Shown here one piece after another: positions 1-7,615 of a DNA stretch of 63,843 bases. The stretch lies in the NCBI GenBank assembly GCA_018396655.1, contig JAGTQF010000001.1, forward strand, positions 1 to 63,843, written 5' to 3'. The DNA is from Candidatus Bathyarchaeota archaeon (GTDB lineage Archaea > Thermoproteota > Bathyarchaeia > Bathyarchaeales > DTEX01). The position numbers and the translations under genes are program-made. The notes beneath the pieces are model-generated. The model ran no database searches. It was not told where the DNA came from and saw only the letters and a list, made by a program, of their open reading frames with translations. The stretch's first letter is position 1. Each line of letters opens with the position of its first letter.

Positions 1-268
1 GGTATCCTATAAACCCGCTATACTCAATGAAAATGCTTATGCTGAATATGAGGGTGCACATGGAAGCTATGCTAAAGTAGACTGCGCTGAAAGTGTCCAT
101 CAAATAATACTCTCTTCTCCTAATCTGTGGAACTAGTATGGCTATGGACGCTGTGAGCGCGAGGAGTACGCTAAAGCCGAAGCCAAAGCCAGATAAGATC
201 CAATAGAGAATCCATGGAATAAAGGAGAACGCGATATAAACCATTCCAAGAAACCTTCTAACGCCCAC
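1..268 (-). CDS. Partial integral membrane protein, unknown
   Basis: This reading frame is open from a GTG at 268 down to the left edge of the window, so the C-terminal part is missing. The visible 89 residues begin VGVRRFLGMVYIAFSF and contain three hydrophobic stretches (about residues 8-25, 28-46 and 67-88), separated by the basic turn QIRRREYY. An in-frame stop lies four codons upstream of the GTG and a GGTGA ribosome-binding-like sequence precedes it. I do not recognise a family; it is probably a small multi-pass membrane protein. Confidence rests on the hydrophobic pattern only. Confidence 0.55.
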   Translation of the reverse strand, partial: MGVRRFLGMVYIAFSFIPWILYWILSGFGFGFSVLLALTASIAILVPQIRRREYYLMDTFSAVYFSIASMCTLIFSISIFIEYSGFIGY

Positions 269-632
269 CCCAAAATCTCACCAATAAACCACTCAATTAA
301 TCAAACCATAAAAATAACATTATTATGATTATTTATTATTGAAGAGGATTAAGGATGGCTGGCTCGGATAGGGAAGAATGGACGCGAAGAAATGTTGGTC
401 ATGAAGAGTAAATAGTTCTTTAAAAGAGACTATTGGTCACGGAAACTTTGATAGAACCGTAATCCAGGAGCATAGTGTATAGGTCACCTTCGCCTATAGC
501 GATAAGAACCCCTTAGCAACATTACCATACCAACGCCTAGCATTACGCTTGATCTGGCTAATTGGCCTGGCTAACCAACAGACAGCCACCGAACATAAAA
601 AAGAAGTTATATTTAAGAGACCCAAACGGTGG
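269..632. other. Intergenic region without a clear gene
   Basis: This 364-base stretch contains no convincing gene. It holds a 9-base-loop hairpin (TATAGG at 478-483 with CCTATA at 493-498) and an 18-codon ORF at 355-411 preceded by a GAGGATTAAGG-like sequence. Neither is strong enough to call. It is moderately AT-rich. Confidence 0.4.
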
Positions 633-729
633 TGGACCGGGCGGGATTCGAACCCGCGACCTCCGCCGTTCTCGGCTCTTTATAATTATTCTTGCGAGGG
701 CGGCATTCATGCCACTAAACTACCGGCCC
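633..729 (-). tRNA. tRNA-Ala (CGC) with a 24-nt intron
   Basis: Read on the minus strand, this folds into a complete cloverleaf. The acceptor stem GGGCCGG pairs with CCGGTCC, including a G3:U70 pair, the alanine identity element. The D arm is short, the anticodon stem is CCGCC/GGCGG, the T arm is GCGGG-TTCGAAT-CCCGC and the discriminator is A. The 24-nt intron occupies 669-692, at the canonical 37/38 position. Its boundaries follow a bulge-helix-bulge: CTCG pairs with CGAG, with 3-nt bulges CAA and AAC. The spliced loop is CTCGCAC, anticodon CGC. No 3' CCA is encoded. Confidence 0.9.
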
Positions 730-860
730 CTCTTCTGGCTATTCTCATAACCTTAAAAGTGAAATGCGAAATTTAATTTTTATTGTTAGGAATGATTTTT
801 TTGTAGGTCAGGAAATCTTTAAGCGTAAATGGCTGAAGTTGCGGTCTGCGTATTTTAGGA

Positions 861-929
861 CTTGCAAAAGCCATAGGTAAATGTGACTTTACTCAGCAAA
901 TGGCTGAGTATCTGTGGCTTTATGGCAAG
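861..929. ncRNA. Candidate structured RNA hairpin upstream of tRNA-Tyr
   Basis: A 69-nt segment folds into one long imperfect hairpin. The base is CTTGC (861-865) with GCAAG (925-929). The middle is AAAGCCATAG (867-876) with CTGTGGCTTT (912-921), including one G-U pair. The tip is ACTCAGC (891-897) with GCTGAGT (903-909) around a 5-nt loop. A 14-nt asymmetric internal loop lies on the 5' side. It could be a guide RNA or a fold in the leader of the downstream tRNA, but no H/ACA-type ACA directly follows the stem. Strand and function are unknown. Confidence 0.35.
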
Positions 930-945
930 CATTTTCGGACGAAAA

Positions 946-957
946 ACATATATTTGC
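946..957 (+). promoter_or_regulatory. TATA box for tRNA-Tyr
   Basis: ACATATATTTGC lies about 30 bases upstream of the first tRNA-Tyr base, the expected place for an archaeal TATA box feeding a short 5' leader. Confidence 0.5.
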
Positions 958-981
958 TTTTAGTTAATCTTTGATTTTGGT

Positions 982-1178
982 CGGGCGGTAGCTCAGCCTG
1001 GTAGAGCTTCCGAGCCAGCCAACCTAATGTCAGATGCGTGGCTGGTGGAGAAGCTGTAGGCGCCTACCAAAAGGTAGGTGCCGCTCAGCCTACCAGGCGT
1101 ACAGAAACCGGAGTGTCGCAGGAGGACCCTTAAGGTTGGTGGTCTTGGGTCCGGCGAATTCAAATCCTGCCCGCCCGA
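982..1178 (+). tRNA. tRNA-Tyr (GTA) interrupted by three introns
   Basis: The exons assemble into a perfect tRNA-Tyr. The acceptor CGGGCGG/CCGCCCG has the C1-G72 pair typical of archaeal tRNA-Tyr. The D arm is GCTC/GAGC, the anticodon stem TCCGG/CCGGA, the loop CTGTAGA, the T arm GCAGG-TTCAAAT-CCTGC, and A73 is followed by an encoded CCA (1179-1181). Three predicted introns must be removed. Intron 1 (1013-1052, 40 nt) lies between positions 30 and 31, with a CTTC/GGAG helix and CG|A and AA|G bulges. Intron 2 (1060-1106, 47 nt) is at 37/38, with a CTGT/ACAG helix. Intron 3 (1123-1158, 36 nt) is in the T arm between 53 and 54, with a CGC/GCG core and a looser bulge. Boundaries of intron 3 are the least certain. 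Confidence 0.85.
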
Positions 1179-1222
1179 CCACCAGAAACTTGCATATCTC
1201 GTTCTTGTTTTCGACTTGGATT

Positions 1223-1582
1223 TTATTGTTCAGGTCGTTCCTGGCTTACGCTTGCCGGCGTTTTCTCCGGTTGAGCTGATGGTTTAGGTCTAGTTCTATA
1301 CATTTGTATGCCGTAGGCCACCACCTTTGAGGCTATATAGCCTAATACGAACAAAAGGAGGATTGGAATTAAATATGCCGCTCCATATATTAATGTTGAG
1401 AGAAGCCAATCCCCTTGAGTTTTAGAAGAAGGAAGAAGCGCGGTGAATGCTACCAGTTTGTTTGGATCTAAAATGAATGTGAGACCGGTATAGAATGTGA
1501 GGATTAGTAGGAAGATGCCCAAAAAGAACACTATTATGCCGGAGATGGTGCCAACTTTACTTAGGGAGTCTAATTCTTGCAA
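1223..1582 (-). CDS. Small two-pass membrane protein, unknown
   Basis: The 119-residue product has two clear transmembrane segments, about residues 14-38 and 65-88, joined by a loop with LDPNKLVAFTALLPSSKTQG. The short cytoplasmic-looking tail is rich in Pro, Arg and Lys (residues 96-119). I do not recognise a family. It lies downstream of the DedA-like gene on the same strand, 76 bases away, so the two may be co-transcribed. An ATG start with a short hydrophilic N-terminus fits. Function unknown. Confidence 0.6.
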   Translation of the reverse strand: MQELDSLSKVGTISGIIVFFLGIFLLILTFYTGLTFILDPNKLVAFTALLPSSKTQGDWLLSTLIYGAAYLIPILLLFVLGYIASKVVAYGIQMYRTRPKPSAQPEKTPASVSQERPEQ

Positions 1583-1658
1583 TATTTAGCAGTTCTCCTT
1601 CTCTATTGTTATTATTCTTTGCTCCCTAAAAATATTTAAGACTTAAAAACTTAGTTTA

Positions 1659-2324
1659 TTAATGCTCATCCGGTTTACTCTTTTGTTTTTGGAGGGTCTC
1701 TTCTTTTGGCAAGATTAATTTCTCCCAGTCTATCTTTAGCATTATAACGATTATCGCAATCAATAGTATTGTTGATATGAGCATCATCCCTACGTTGTTT
1801 TCTTCGCCTCCATAAATCATCTTTATAATGCCTATTGAGAGACGACCACCATAAGCAAGTATAAGGCTCATTGTTATCTTTCCAAGTATACATGGTATAA
1901 AGGCTTTGAAGAAATTATAGCGCATTATTCCAAGCGGTACGAAGAGCAGGTCGTCTGGAAGCGGTGTCAGGGCAAATATAAAGATCGCTATTGAACCATA
2001 ACGATCGAATATCCTCAACACGTACTCCATCTTCCTCTTTCTCTCATCGCTTATAACAGCCCTGCCATAATATCCTATTATGTAGCCAGAGAACTCGCCT
2101 AATGCTGCTCCAGCTCCGGCGGAGAATGCTAATAAGAGTGGGTCTAATATCTCTCCTAGTATAAGTATTAGGGCCGTGTATGGTATCGGAACAATTATGG
2201 ATGCGGTGCCAATGAAACTTGTTATAAAAATTCCGAGATAACCATATTGCATAGCGATGCTTCTTAACCAGGAGTCAAGTTGCTCAAGCCAAGAGATGTC
2301 TTGCCAAAGACGTGCCAAATGCAA
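1659..2324 (-). CDS. DedA/VTT-family membrane protein
   Basis: This 221-residue protein matches the VTT (SNARE-associated, DedA/YqaA-like) architecture. An N-terminal amphipathic region is followed by the conserved loop GYLGIFITSFIGTASIIVP and the glycine-rich segment with GAALGEFSGYIIGYYGR, and then by several membrane helices (about 92-112, 125-165 and 178-196). DedA relatives act in the cytoplasmic membrane and are implicated in lipid flipping and envelope homeostasis. That is family knowledge; the substrate here is unknown. The C-terminal tail is charged. Its divergent neighbour is DNA polymerase B. Confidence 0.75.
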   Translation of the reverse strand: MHLARLWQDISWLEQLDSWLRSIAMQYGYLGIFITSFIGTASIIVPIPYTALILILGEILDPLLLAFSAGAGAALGEFSGYIIGYYGRAVISDERKRKMEYVLRIFDRYGSIAIFIFALTPLPDDLLFVPLGIMRYNFFKAFIPCILGKITMSLILAYGGRLSIGIIKMIYGGEENNVGMMLISTILLIAIIVIMLKIDWEKLILPKEETLQKQKSKPDEH

Positions 2325-2454
2325 TATTTAAACACACCATGAGTGTAATCTAGATTTTCACAATTTTCCAGAGGGGTGAGGATGCTTAAAAATCTATGCC
2401 TCAGAAGTTTTAAATTCACCATATTCCTTAATAGTATTCTTGGATAGGTCTGGA

Positions 2455-5148
2455 ATGCCGCAAACGCAGAAAAGCCTAGATGAATTTTACAATATATTCA
2501 GGGAAGAGAACCTTAAGACTAATGCTAGTTTAGACTCTGAATCTGAGGATATGCTTGGGGAGGAAGAGGAGCTAATTATCGAGCATGTTGAGGAGGAGAG
2601 AACACCAAGAGATCTTCCACCTTCATATCTTGTCTCAGCGGGCTACGATGGTTCTAAAGGTGTTGCCTATCTTAAGCTCTATGAACCTATCTCACAGCGC
2701 ATATACTTCTGGTATGATAATACTGGCCATAAGCCATACCTGCTTACCAATATTCCGCCCGAAGAGCTTATGAAGCTCGAGAGGGTCATAAATCATCCAA
2801 GCTTCGACCATCTTGAAGTTATTGAGAAATATGATGCTCTCTATGATCGAAAGATTGCTGTAACTAAGGTTGTTGCTAAGGACCCGCTTGCCATTGGTGG
2901 GCGCCCGAAAGGCTGCCTAAGAGATATTATTCCAGAGGATTATCGATTGATTTTCGGCGAGAATAAGGAGGTTAAGATTTGGGAAGCTGCTATTAGATAC
3001 TATCAGTGTTACATTTATGATCGAGGTTTACAGCCGGGCATGCTCTATAAGATTGAGAATGGCGAATTAATTCCATATGTTCAGGATGACGCTGAGAGAA
3101 ACGTTAGGAGGATAATTGAGGAATTCTTTAAGGATGAGAGTGGTGACCTATTACGCTATCTAGAGGTTTGGGCTAGGCTCCTTGAGTATCCAGCTCCCAA
3201 AATGCGCCGTGTCGCTCTTGATATAGAGGTTTATTCGCCAGTTGCAACCCGCGTTCCAGATCCGGAGGAGGCTTCTCAGCCGGTTATATGCGCCTCGCTT
3301 GTTGGCTCTGATGGAAGGAAGAGGGTTCTTCTACTTAAGCGAGAGGGCATTGAAGTGGGGGAAATGAACCTTCCAAGCGATGTCTTAATTGAATTCTACG
3401 CTTCTGAGAGGGATCTTATTGAATCTATCTTTAATGCTTTAAATGATTATCCGTTTGTTATAACTTTTAATGGTGATGATTTTGACTTAAATTATCTTTA
3501 TCATAGGGCTAAAAATCTTGGTTTCGCGAAAAAGGATATCCCCATTGAGAGGGGTCAGAAAATCTGCCTATTGAGGCGTGGCATCCACATAGATTTGTAT
3601 AGGTTTTTCCTTAATAGGTCGATTCAGGTTTATGCTTTCGGTCAAAAGTATCGCAATGTAACGCTTGATGAGGTTGCGCAAGCACTTCTTGGCAAATCTA
3701 AGATAGAGCTTACTAAGCCGGTTTCTGAGGTTTCTTATGGCGAGCTTGCGAGGTATTGTCTGAATGATGCTGAGCTAACCTTTGCCCTCACATCGTATAA
3801 TGATGAGCTTGTAATGAAGCTTCTTTTTGTTCTGACTAGAATAAGCCGTATGCCTATGGAGGATGTTAGCCGGCAGGGTGTATCGAAATGGATTCGCAGT
3901 TTCATGCAGTATGAACATCGCAGGAGAAACATGCTAATACCAAATAGTGATGATATAATTGCTGCTAGGGGGACTACTGCCACTAAGGCGATAATTAAGG
4001 GCAAAAAGTATATGGGCGCCATTGTTGTTAGACCGCTTCCTGGTGTCCACTTTAATATTATTGTTATGGACTTTCAGAGTCTATATCCATCGATAATTAA
4101 GGTTTATAATTTGGGTTATCAAACCGTTAGATGTGTTCATGAGGAATGTCGAGATAATATTGTTCCGGAGACACCTCATTGGATATGTAAAAAGCATAGA
4201 GCGCTTGAAAGTGCACTTATTGGCTCGCTTAGAGATTTAAGGGTTAAATGGTATAAGCCTAAAGCCAAAGATAAGTCTCTTCCAAGCGAGCAGAGGGATT
4301 GGTATAATGTGATACAGAGCGCTTTAAAGGTCATCTTAAATGCCTCCTATGGTGTTTTTGGAGCCGAAGTCTTCGACCTTTATTGTCCGCCAGCAGCTGA
4401 GGCAACATCCGCAATTGGTCGAAGTATAATCACGCAGACAATAAATAAGGCGCGTGAGATGGGAATCGAGGTAATATACGGCGATACGGATAGCCTCTTC
4501 CTTAAGAATCCAACGCCTGAGCAAATTAAGATTTTAGTTGAGTGGGCTGAAAAAGCGTTGGGTATGGAGCTTGAGGCAGACAAATACTATCGATATGCTG
4601 TCTTAAGCTCTAGGAAGAAGAATTATCTGGGCGTTCTCGAGGATGGAACTGTTGATGTTAAGGGTCTTACTGGCAAGAAGAGGCACATACCATTATTTAT
4701 AAAGAGGTATTTTGATAAGATTGAGGATATATTGAGCCGCGTGAAGACCCCGGCGGAATTTGAACTAGCGAAGAAGGATATTGAGAGAACTATACGTGAG
4801 TGTTACATGAGACTTAAGAACCGCGAGTGGGATGACATAAACGACTTAGCTTTCGAGGTTGTTTTGGGGAAGGTCCCAAAAGCCTATAATAAAACCACCC
4901 CGCAGCATGTTAAGGCGGCCTATATATTGCAGGCAAGAGGGATTGAGGTTAAGGCAGGGGACACTATAAGGTTTGTGAAAGTCATTAAGGAGCCATTCGT
5001 TAAGCCAGTCCAGCTGGCAACATCTAAGGAAATAGATGTGGATAAATATATTGGATATTTAAGGTCCACATTCGACCAGATTCTCGACGCATTGAATTTG
5101 GAGTTTGATGAGATTATCGGGTTAACGAAGCTTGAGCAGTTTATGTGA
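2455..5148 (+). CDS. polB: Family B DNA polymerase (PolB)
   Basis: This replicative or repair DNA polymerase carries a 3'-5' exonuclease. Visible motifs are Exo I LDIEVYS (D256/E258), Exo II FNGDDFDLNYL, Exo III YCLNDAE, motif A DFQSLYPSI (from residue 539), motif B KVILNASYG and motif C YGDTDS (675-680). The catalytic aspartates and exonuclease acidic residues are therefore intact. The extreme N-terminus has QKSLDEFY, a canonical PCNA-interacting box, followed by a Glu-rich linker (about residues 20-50). I prefer the ATG at 2455, preceded by GGATAGGT, over the TTG at 2440. It stands alone, not in the PolD/Cdc6 cluster. Confidence 0.95.
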   Translation: MPQTQKSLDEFYNIFREENLKTNASLDSESEDMLGEEEELIIEHVEEERTPRDLPPSYLVSAGYDGSKGVAYLKLYEPISQRIYFWYDNTGHKPYLLTNIPPEELMKLERVINHPSFDHLEVIEKYDALYDRKIAVTKVVAKDPLAIGGRPKGCLRDIIPEDYRLIFGENKEVKIWEAAIRYYQCYIYDRGLQPGMLYKIENGELIPYVQDDAERNVRRIIEEFFKDESGDLLRYLEVWARLLEYPAPKMRRVALDIEVYSPVATRVPDPEEASQPVICASLVGSDGRKRVLLLKREGIEVGEMNLPSDVLIEFYASERDLIESIFNALNDYPFVITFNGDDFDLNYLYHRAKNLGFAKKDIPIERGQKICLLRRGIHIDLYRFFLNRSIQVYAFGQKYRNVTLDEVAQALLGKSKIELTKPVSEVSYGELARYCLNDAELTFALTSYNDELVMKLLFVLTRISRMPMEDVSRQGVSKWIRSFMQYEHRRRNMLIPNSDDIIAARGTTATKAIIKGKKYMGAIVVRPLPGVHFNIIVMDFQSLYPSIIKVYNLGYQTVRCVHEECRDNIVPETPHWICKKHRALESALIGSLRDLRVKWYKPKAKDKSLPSEQRDWYNVIQSALKVILNASYGVFGAEVFDLYCPPAAEATSAIGRSIITQTINKAREMGIEVIYGDTDSLFLKNPTPEQIKILVEWAEKALGMELEADKYYRYAVLSSRKKNYLGVLEDGTVDVKGLTGKKRHIPLFIKRYFDKIEDILSRVKTPAEFELAKKDIERTIRECYMRLKNREWDDINDLAFEVVLGKVPKAYNKTTPQHVKAAYILQARGIEVKAGDTIRFVKVIKEPFVKPVQLATSKEIDVDKYIGYLRSTFDQILDALNLEFDEIIGLTKLEQFM

Positions 5149-5189
5149 GGGCGCTGAAATGCCTAGAGCGCTAGATTAGTGAGCACATA

Positions 5190-5645
5190 TTATAATTGTA
5201 TGCCTATTTTCTTTAGGAGCAATTTAGCGGTTCGCGTTAACGGTATATTTTTTATTTCTTCTGGTGTGAACCAGCGGGCCTCAAGCACTTCGGAAGAAGG
5301 TTTTATCTCAGTTTTTTCTGAAAGAGGCTTAGCTCTAAAATCTATGAGCACATAATGGAATTTCACTCTGCCGTCTTCATCCATAATTATGTTTTCTACA
5401 ACATCTATTAGCTCGCCTATCTCGACCGGTATTCCGGTCTCTTCCTCAACCTCACGCTTAGCAGCCTCCTTAAGGGTTTCGCCAACCTCAAGGAGCCCTC
5501 CGGGTATAGACCATAAGCCTCTTCCGGGCTCATTTGCTCTTTGAATCAATAGAATTTTGTTGTCCATTTGGACTACTGCACCAACCCCAATTAATGGCAT
5601 TTCTGGGTAAACCCTCTTTGGGCTGTGGTGCTTTTCGCTATTCAT
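5190..5645 (-). CDS. NUDIX hydrolase
   Basis: The 151-residue protein has a complete Nudix box, beginning GGLLEVGETLKEAAKREVEE and continuing ETGI, within the usual alpha-beta-alpha fold. The N-terminal strand VGAVVQMDNKILLIQR and the VLEARWFTPEEI segment resemble ADP-ribose and nucleotide-sugar pyrophosphatases. Nudix enzymes cleave nucleoside diphosphates linked to another moiety, using Mg2+ held by the REVEEE glutamates. The exact substrate cannot be read from sequence. It converges with the PolB gene, 41 bases away. Confidence 0.88.
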   Translation of the reverse strand: MNSEKHHSPKRVYPEMPLIGVGAVVQMDNKILLIQRANEPGRGLWSIPGGLLEVGETLKEAAKREVEEETGIPVEIGELIDVVENIIMDEDGRVKFHYVLIDFRAKPLSEKTEIKPSSEVLEARWFTPEEIKNIPLTRTAKLLLKKIGIQL

Positions 5646-5888
5646 GTCATCTCGCTTCCTTCCGGATACTATTTTTATCGTCGGATTTGAAAAGGTTATT
5701 CTTCATTTAAAAGTGCACGCGCATATATTGGGCTCTTTAATCACGGAATGTATTATTTTTTGCCCCTAAGGTTAATGTCATCAGTATTTGGGAAAGTTTT
5801 GGAGATACATGAGGCTATTAACAAGCAATATAACTCATGCAGCTTTCAGAACTTTTAAGGTTAAACTGCAATTTGAGAGGTTATCAGA

Positions 5889-6254
5889 TTGGCTGAGCCT
5901 ATTGGGAGAAAATCTATTAAGAAGACTTTAGAGAGCCTGAAGGCTTATGTAAACCTTAAGTCGGACCTCTTTAAGGTTGAGGAAAAGTGCTTTTATAAGA
6001 TGCTTGAGGATTTGAAGAGGGAGATTGATGCTGAGGATAGGAACAGGAGGGATATTGATTTTCTCAGTACGGTTCTGGACTACAGTAATATTGTGAGCGA
6101 TTTTATTAGGGCATTACTGCTCTACATAGAAGCCCTCGAATCCTACATTTCCGAGCTAGATGAGACTTTTGATAGCTTACTTGAGGATGCTAGAAAGGCT
6201 GCTGAGCAGCAGATTCAGGAGAATAATCGTAATAAACCGTCCTTTTATGGTTAA
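5889..6254 (+). CDS. Small all-helical protein, unknown
   Basis: The 121-residue product is highly charged and predicted to be wholly alpha-helical, with coiled-coil-like heptads at about residues 8-50 and 75-112. It has no cysteine cluster, membrane span or recognised motif. The TTG start is supported by GAGAGGT eight bases upstream. It precedes the thiolase-like gene by about 150 bases on the same strand. Function unknown. Confidence 0.6.
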   Translation: MAEPIGRKSIKKTLESLKAYVNLKSDLFKVEEKCFYKMLEDLKREIDAEDRNRRDIDFLSTVLDYSNIVSDFIRALLLYIEALESYISELDETFDSLLEDARKAAEQQIQENNRNKPSFYG

Positions 6255-6271
6255 ATTTTTGGGCGCTATAT

Positions 6272-6309
6272 TGATACCTCCCTATCTTCCTAATAGTCTC
6301 TCCCTCTCT
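6272..6309 (+). repeat. Pyrimidine-rich 3' element, copy 1
   Basis: TGATACCTCCCTATC followed after 10 bases by TCTCTCCCTCTCT lies 17 bases past the stop of the preceding gene. A near-copy occurs at 38215-38254, also directly after a plus-strand stop. It could be a transcription end signal or a dispersed genomic repeat. Confidence 0.4.
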
Positions 6310-6406
6310 CCTATCGTGCTCTGTCAAGTTATTCTTCCCATAATTGGCAAGTCTTTTAAGGGAAAACCCCTTCTTAAAAGAGGATTGATATTAGGAAGGA
6401 TGTTTA

Positions 6407-7615
6407 ATGAGGGAGAAGCCTGCGATAATTGGCGTTGGCAGAACCAGATTTGGCGAGCACTATGAACTGGACCCTGAGGATTTAATTGATGAGGCTGGCT
6501 TAATGGCTTTGGATTCGGCTGGAATAGAGCGTAGGGATTTGGAGGCATGCTATATCTCGGACTACCTCTTGCAGGTTACCAACAAAATAGGTTTGGAAGA
6601 AGGATTTATTTCGCAGCTTTTAGAGATGAACATACCAGTTGAGAAAATGAGGTCTTTTAGCTCGGCGCTTATGAATGCCTGCAATGCCATAGAGGCTGGT
6701 AAGTATGATGTCGTCTTGGTTGGCGGAATGGAGAAGATGACTGATAGGTGGAGTAAGATAAGGGATAATCTGATGCTTCTAGTAGACCATTGGAGCTATT
6801 ACGCTGGTGGAACACCCGAAGCGAATCATGAATTACTCCTCAGAGAATATATTAAGGAATATAATATTCGCGGCGAGGACCAGCAGAAGCTCATGACGAC
6901 CCTAGCCCACATATCAGTTAAAAACCATCGCAATGCTGTTTTGAATGAGTATGCACATTTCCGAAGGGAAATTGATGTTAAGAGGGTTTTCGCCGCTAGG
7001 GCTGAGGAGCAGAAAATGCTTGGATTATATGATTTTGCGCCTATATCTGATGGGGCGACAGCTTTAATACTGGCAAGCCCAAGAAAAGCCAGAGAATACA
7101 CGGACAATATGGTCTACGTGATATCTTCCTCACTGGCAACAGACTTCATATCTTATCCTTCTAGACCCTACAGAACCGGTTTCTTAGCGAGCAGAATTGC
7201 CATGGAGAAGGCCCTCAAAATGGCGGGCATAAGCTTAGAGGACATAAAACTGCTTGAGGTCTATGACCAATCAACTGTTCTTGAGATGATATCGCTTGAA
7301 GATTTAGGTTTCGTTGAGAGGGGGACGGCTTGGATAAAACTTTACAAGAACTTCGAGGATTTTAAGGGCTACTATGATGTTGATGGAAAGCGGATTTACG
7401 TGAATACTAATGGTGGATTGAAGGCTGATGGGAACCCTCTCGGCGCAACTGGTGGAGCACAGATATTTGAGGTTGTTAAACAGCTTATGGGTGAAGCAGG
7501 CCAGAGACAGATAAAGCCGGATGGCGACTTTCTTTATGGCTGCGTTCAGGAGATTGAGGGCTTTGGAACTAAAGTTTATATCCACATCTTAGGGAGGGAG
7601 AAGGGTGGGAAGTGA
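6407..7615 (+). CDS. Thiolase-like protein lacking catalytic signatures
   Basis: The 402-residue chain follows the archaeal thiolase fold from start (AIIGVGRTRFGE) to end (GFGTKVYIHIL), including YDVVLVGGMEKMT. Family enzymes condense two acetyl-CoA to acetoacetyl-CoA. Here three signature sites differ. The nucleophile motif ACASG is replaced by the MRSFSS region (residues 81-86, no Cys). The EVHDCF motif reads EVYDQS (284-289). GHPxGATG reads GNPLGATG, with N343 for the catalytic His. The fold and glycine turns are conserved, so this is not random decay. It overlaps the DUF35-HMGS gene by 11 bases, so the two are translationally coupled. It may be a structural partner rather than an enzyme. 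Confidence 0.85.
   Translation: MREKPAIIGVGRTRFGEHYELDPEDLIDEAGLMALDSAGIERRDLEACYISDYLLQVTNKIGLEEGFISQLLEMNIPVEKMRSFSSALMNACNAIEAGKYDVVLVGGMEKMTDRWSKIRDNLMLLVDHWSYYAGGTPEANHELLLREYIKEYNIRGEDQQKLMTTLAHISVKNHRNAVLNEYAHFRREIDVKRVFAARAEEQKMLGLYDFAPISDGATALILASPRKAREYTDNMVYVISSSLATDFISYPSRPYRTGFLASRIAMEKALKMAGISLEDIKLLEVYDQSTVLEMISLEDLGFVERGTAWIKLYKNFEDFKGYYDVDGKRIYVNTNGGLKADGNPLGATGGAQIFEVVKQLMGEAGQRQIKPDGDFLYGCVQEIEGFGTKVYIHILGREKGGK

Noticed and set aside
355..411. 18-codon ORF with a purine-rich sequence upstream
   Set aside because: Too short and without any supporting motif, promoter spacing or conservation that I can see.
549..776. 75-codon plus-strand ORF over the tRNA-Ala locus
   Set aside because: It reads across the minus-strand tRNA gene; the apparent protein is an artefact of tRNA sequence.
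1034..1287. Plus-strand ORFs overlapping tRNA-Tyr
   Set aside because: They consist of tRNA exon and intron sequence plus the antisense of a membrane protein gene.
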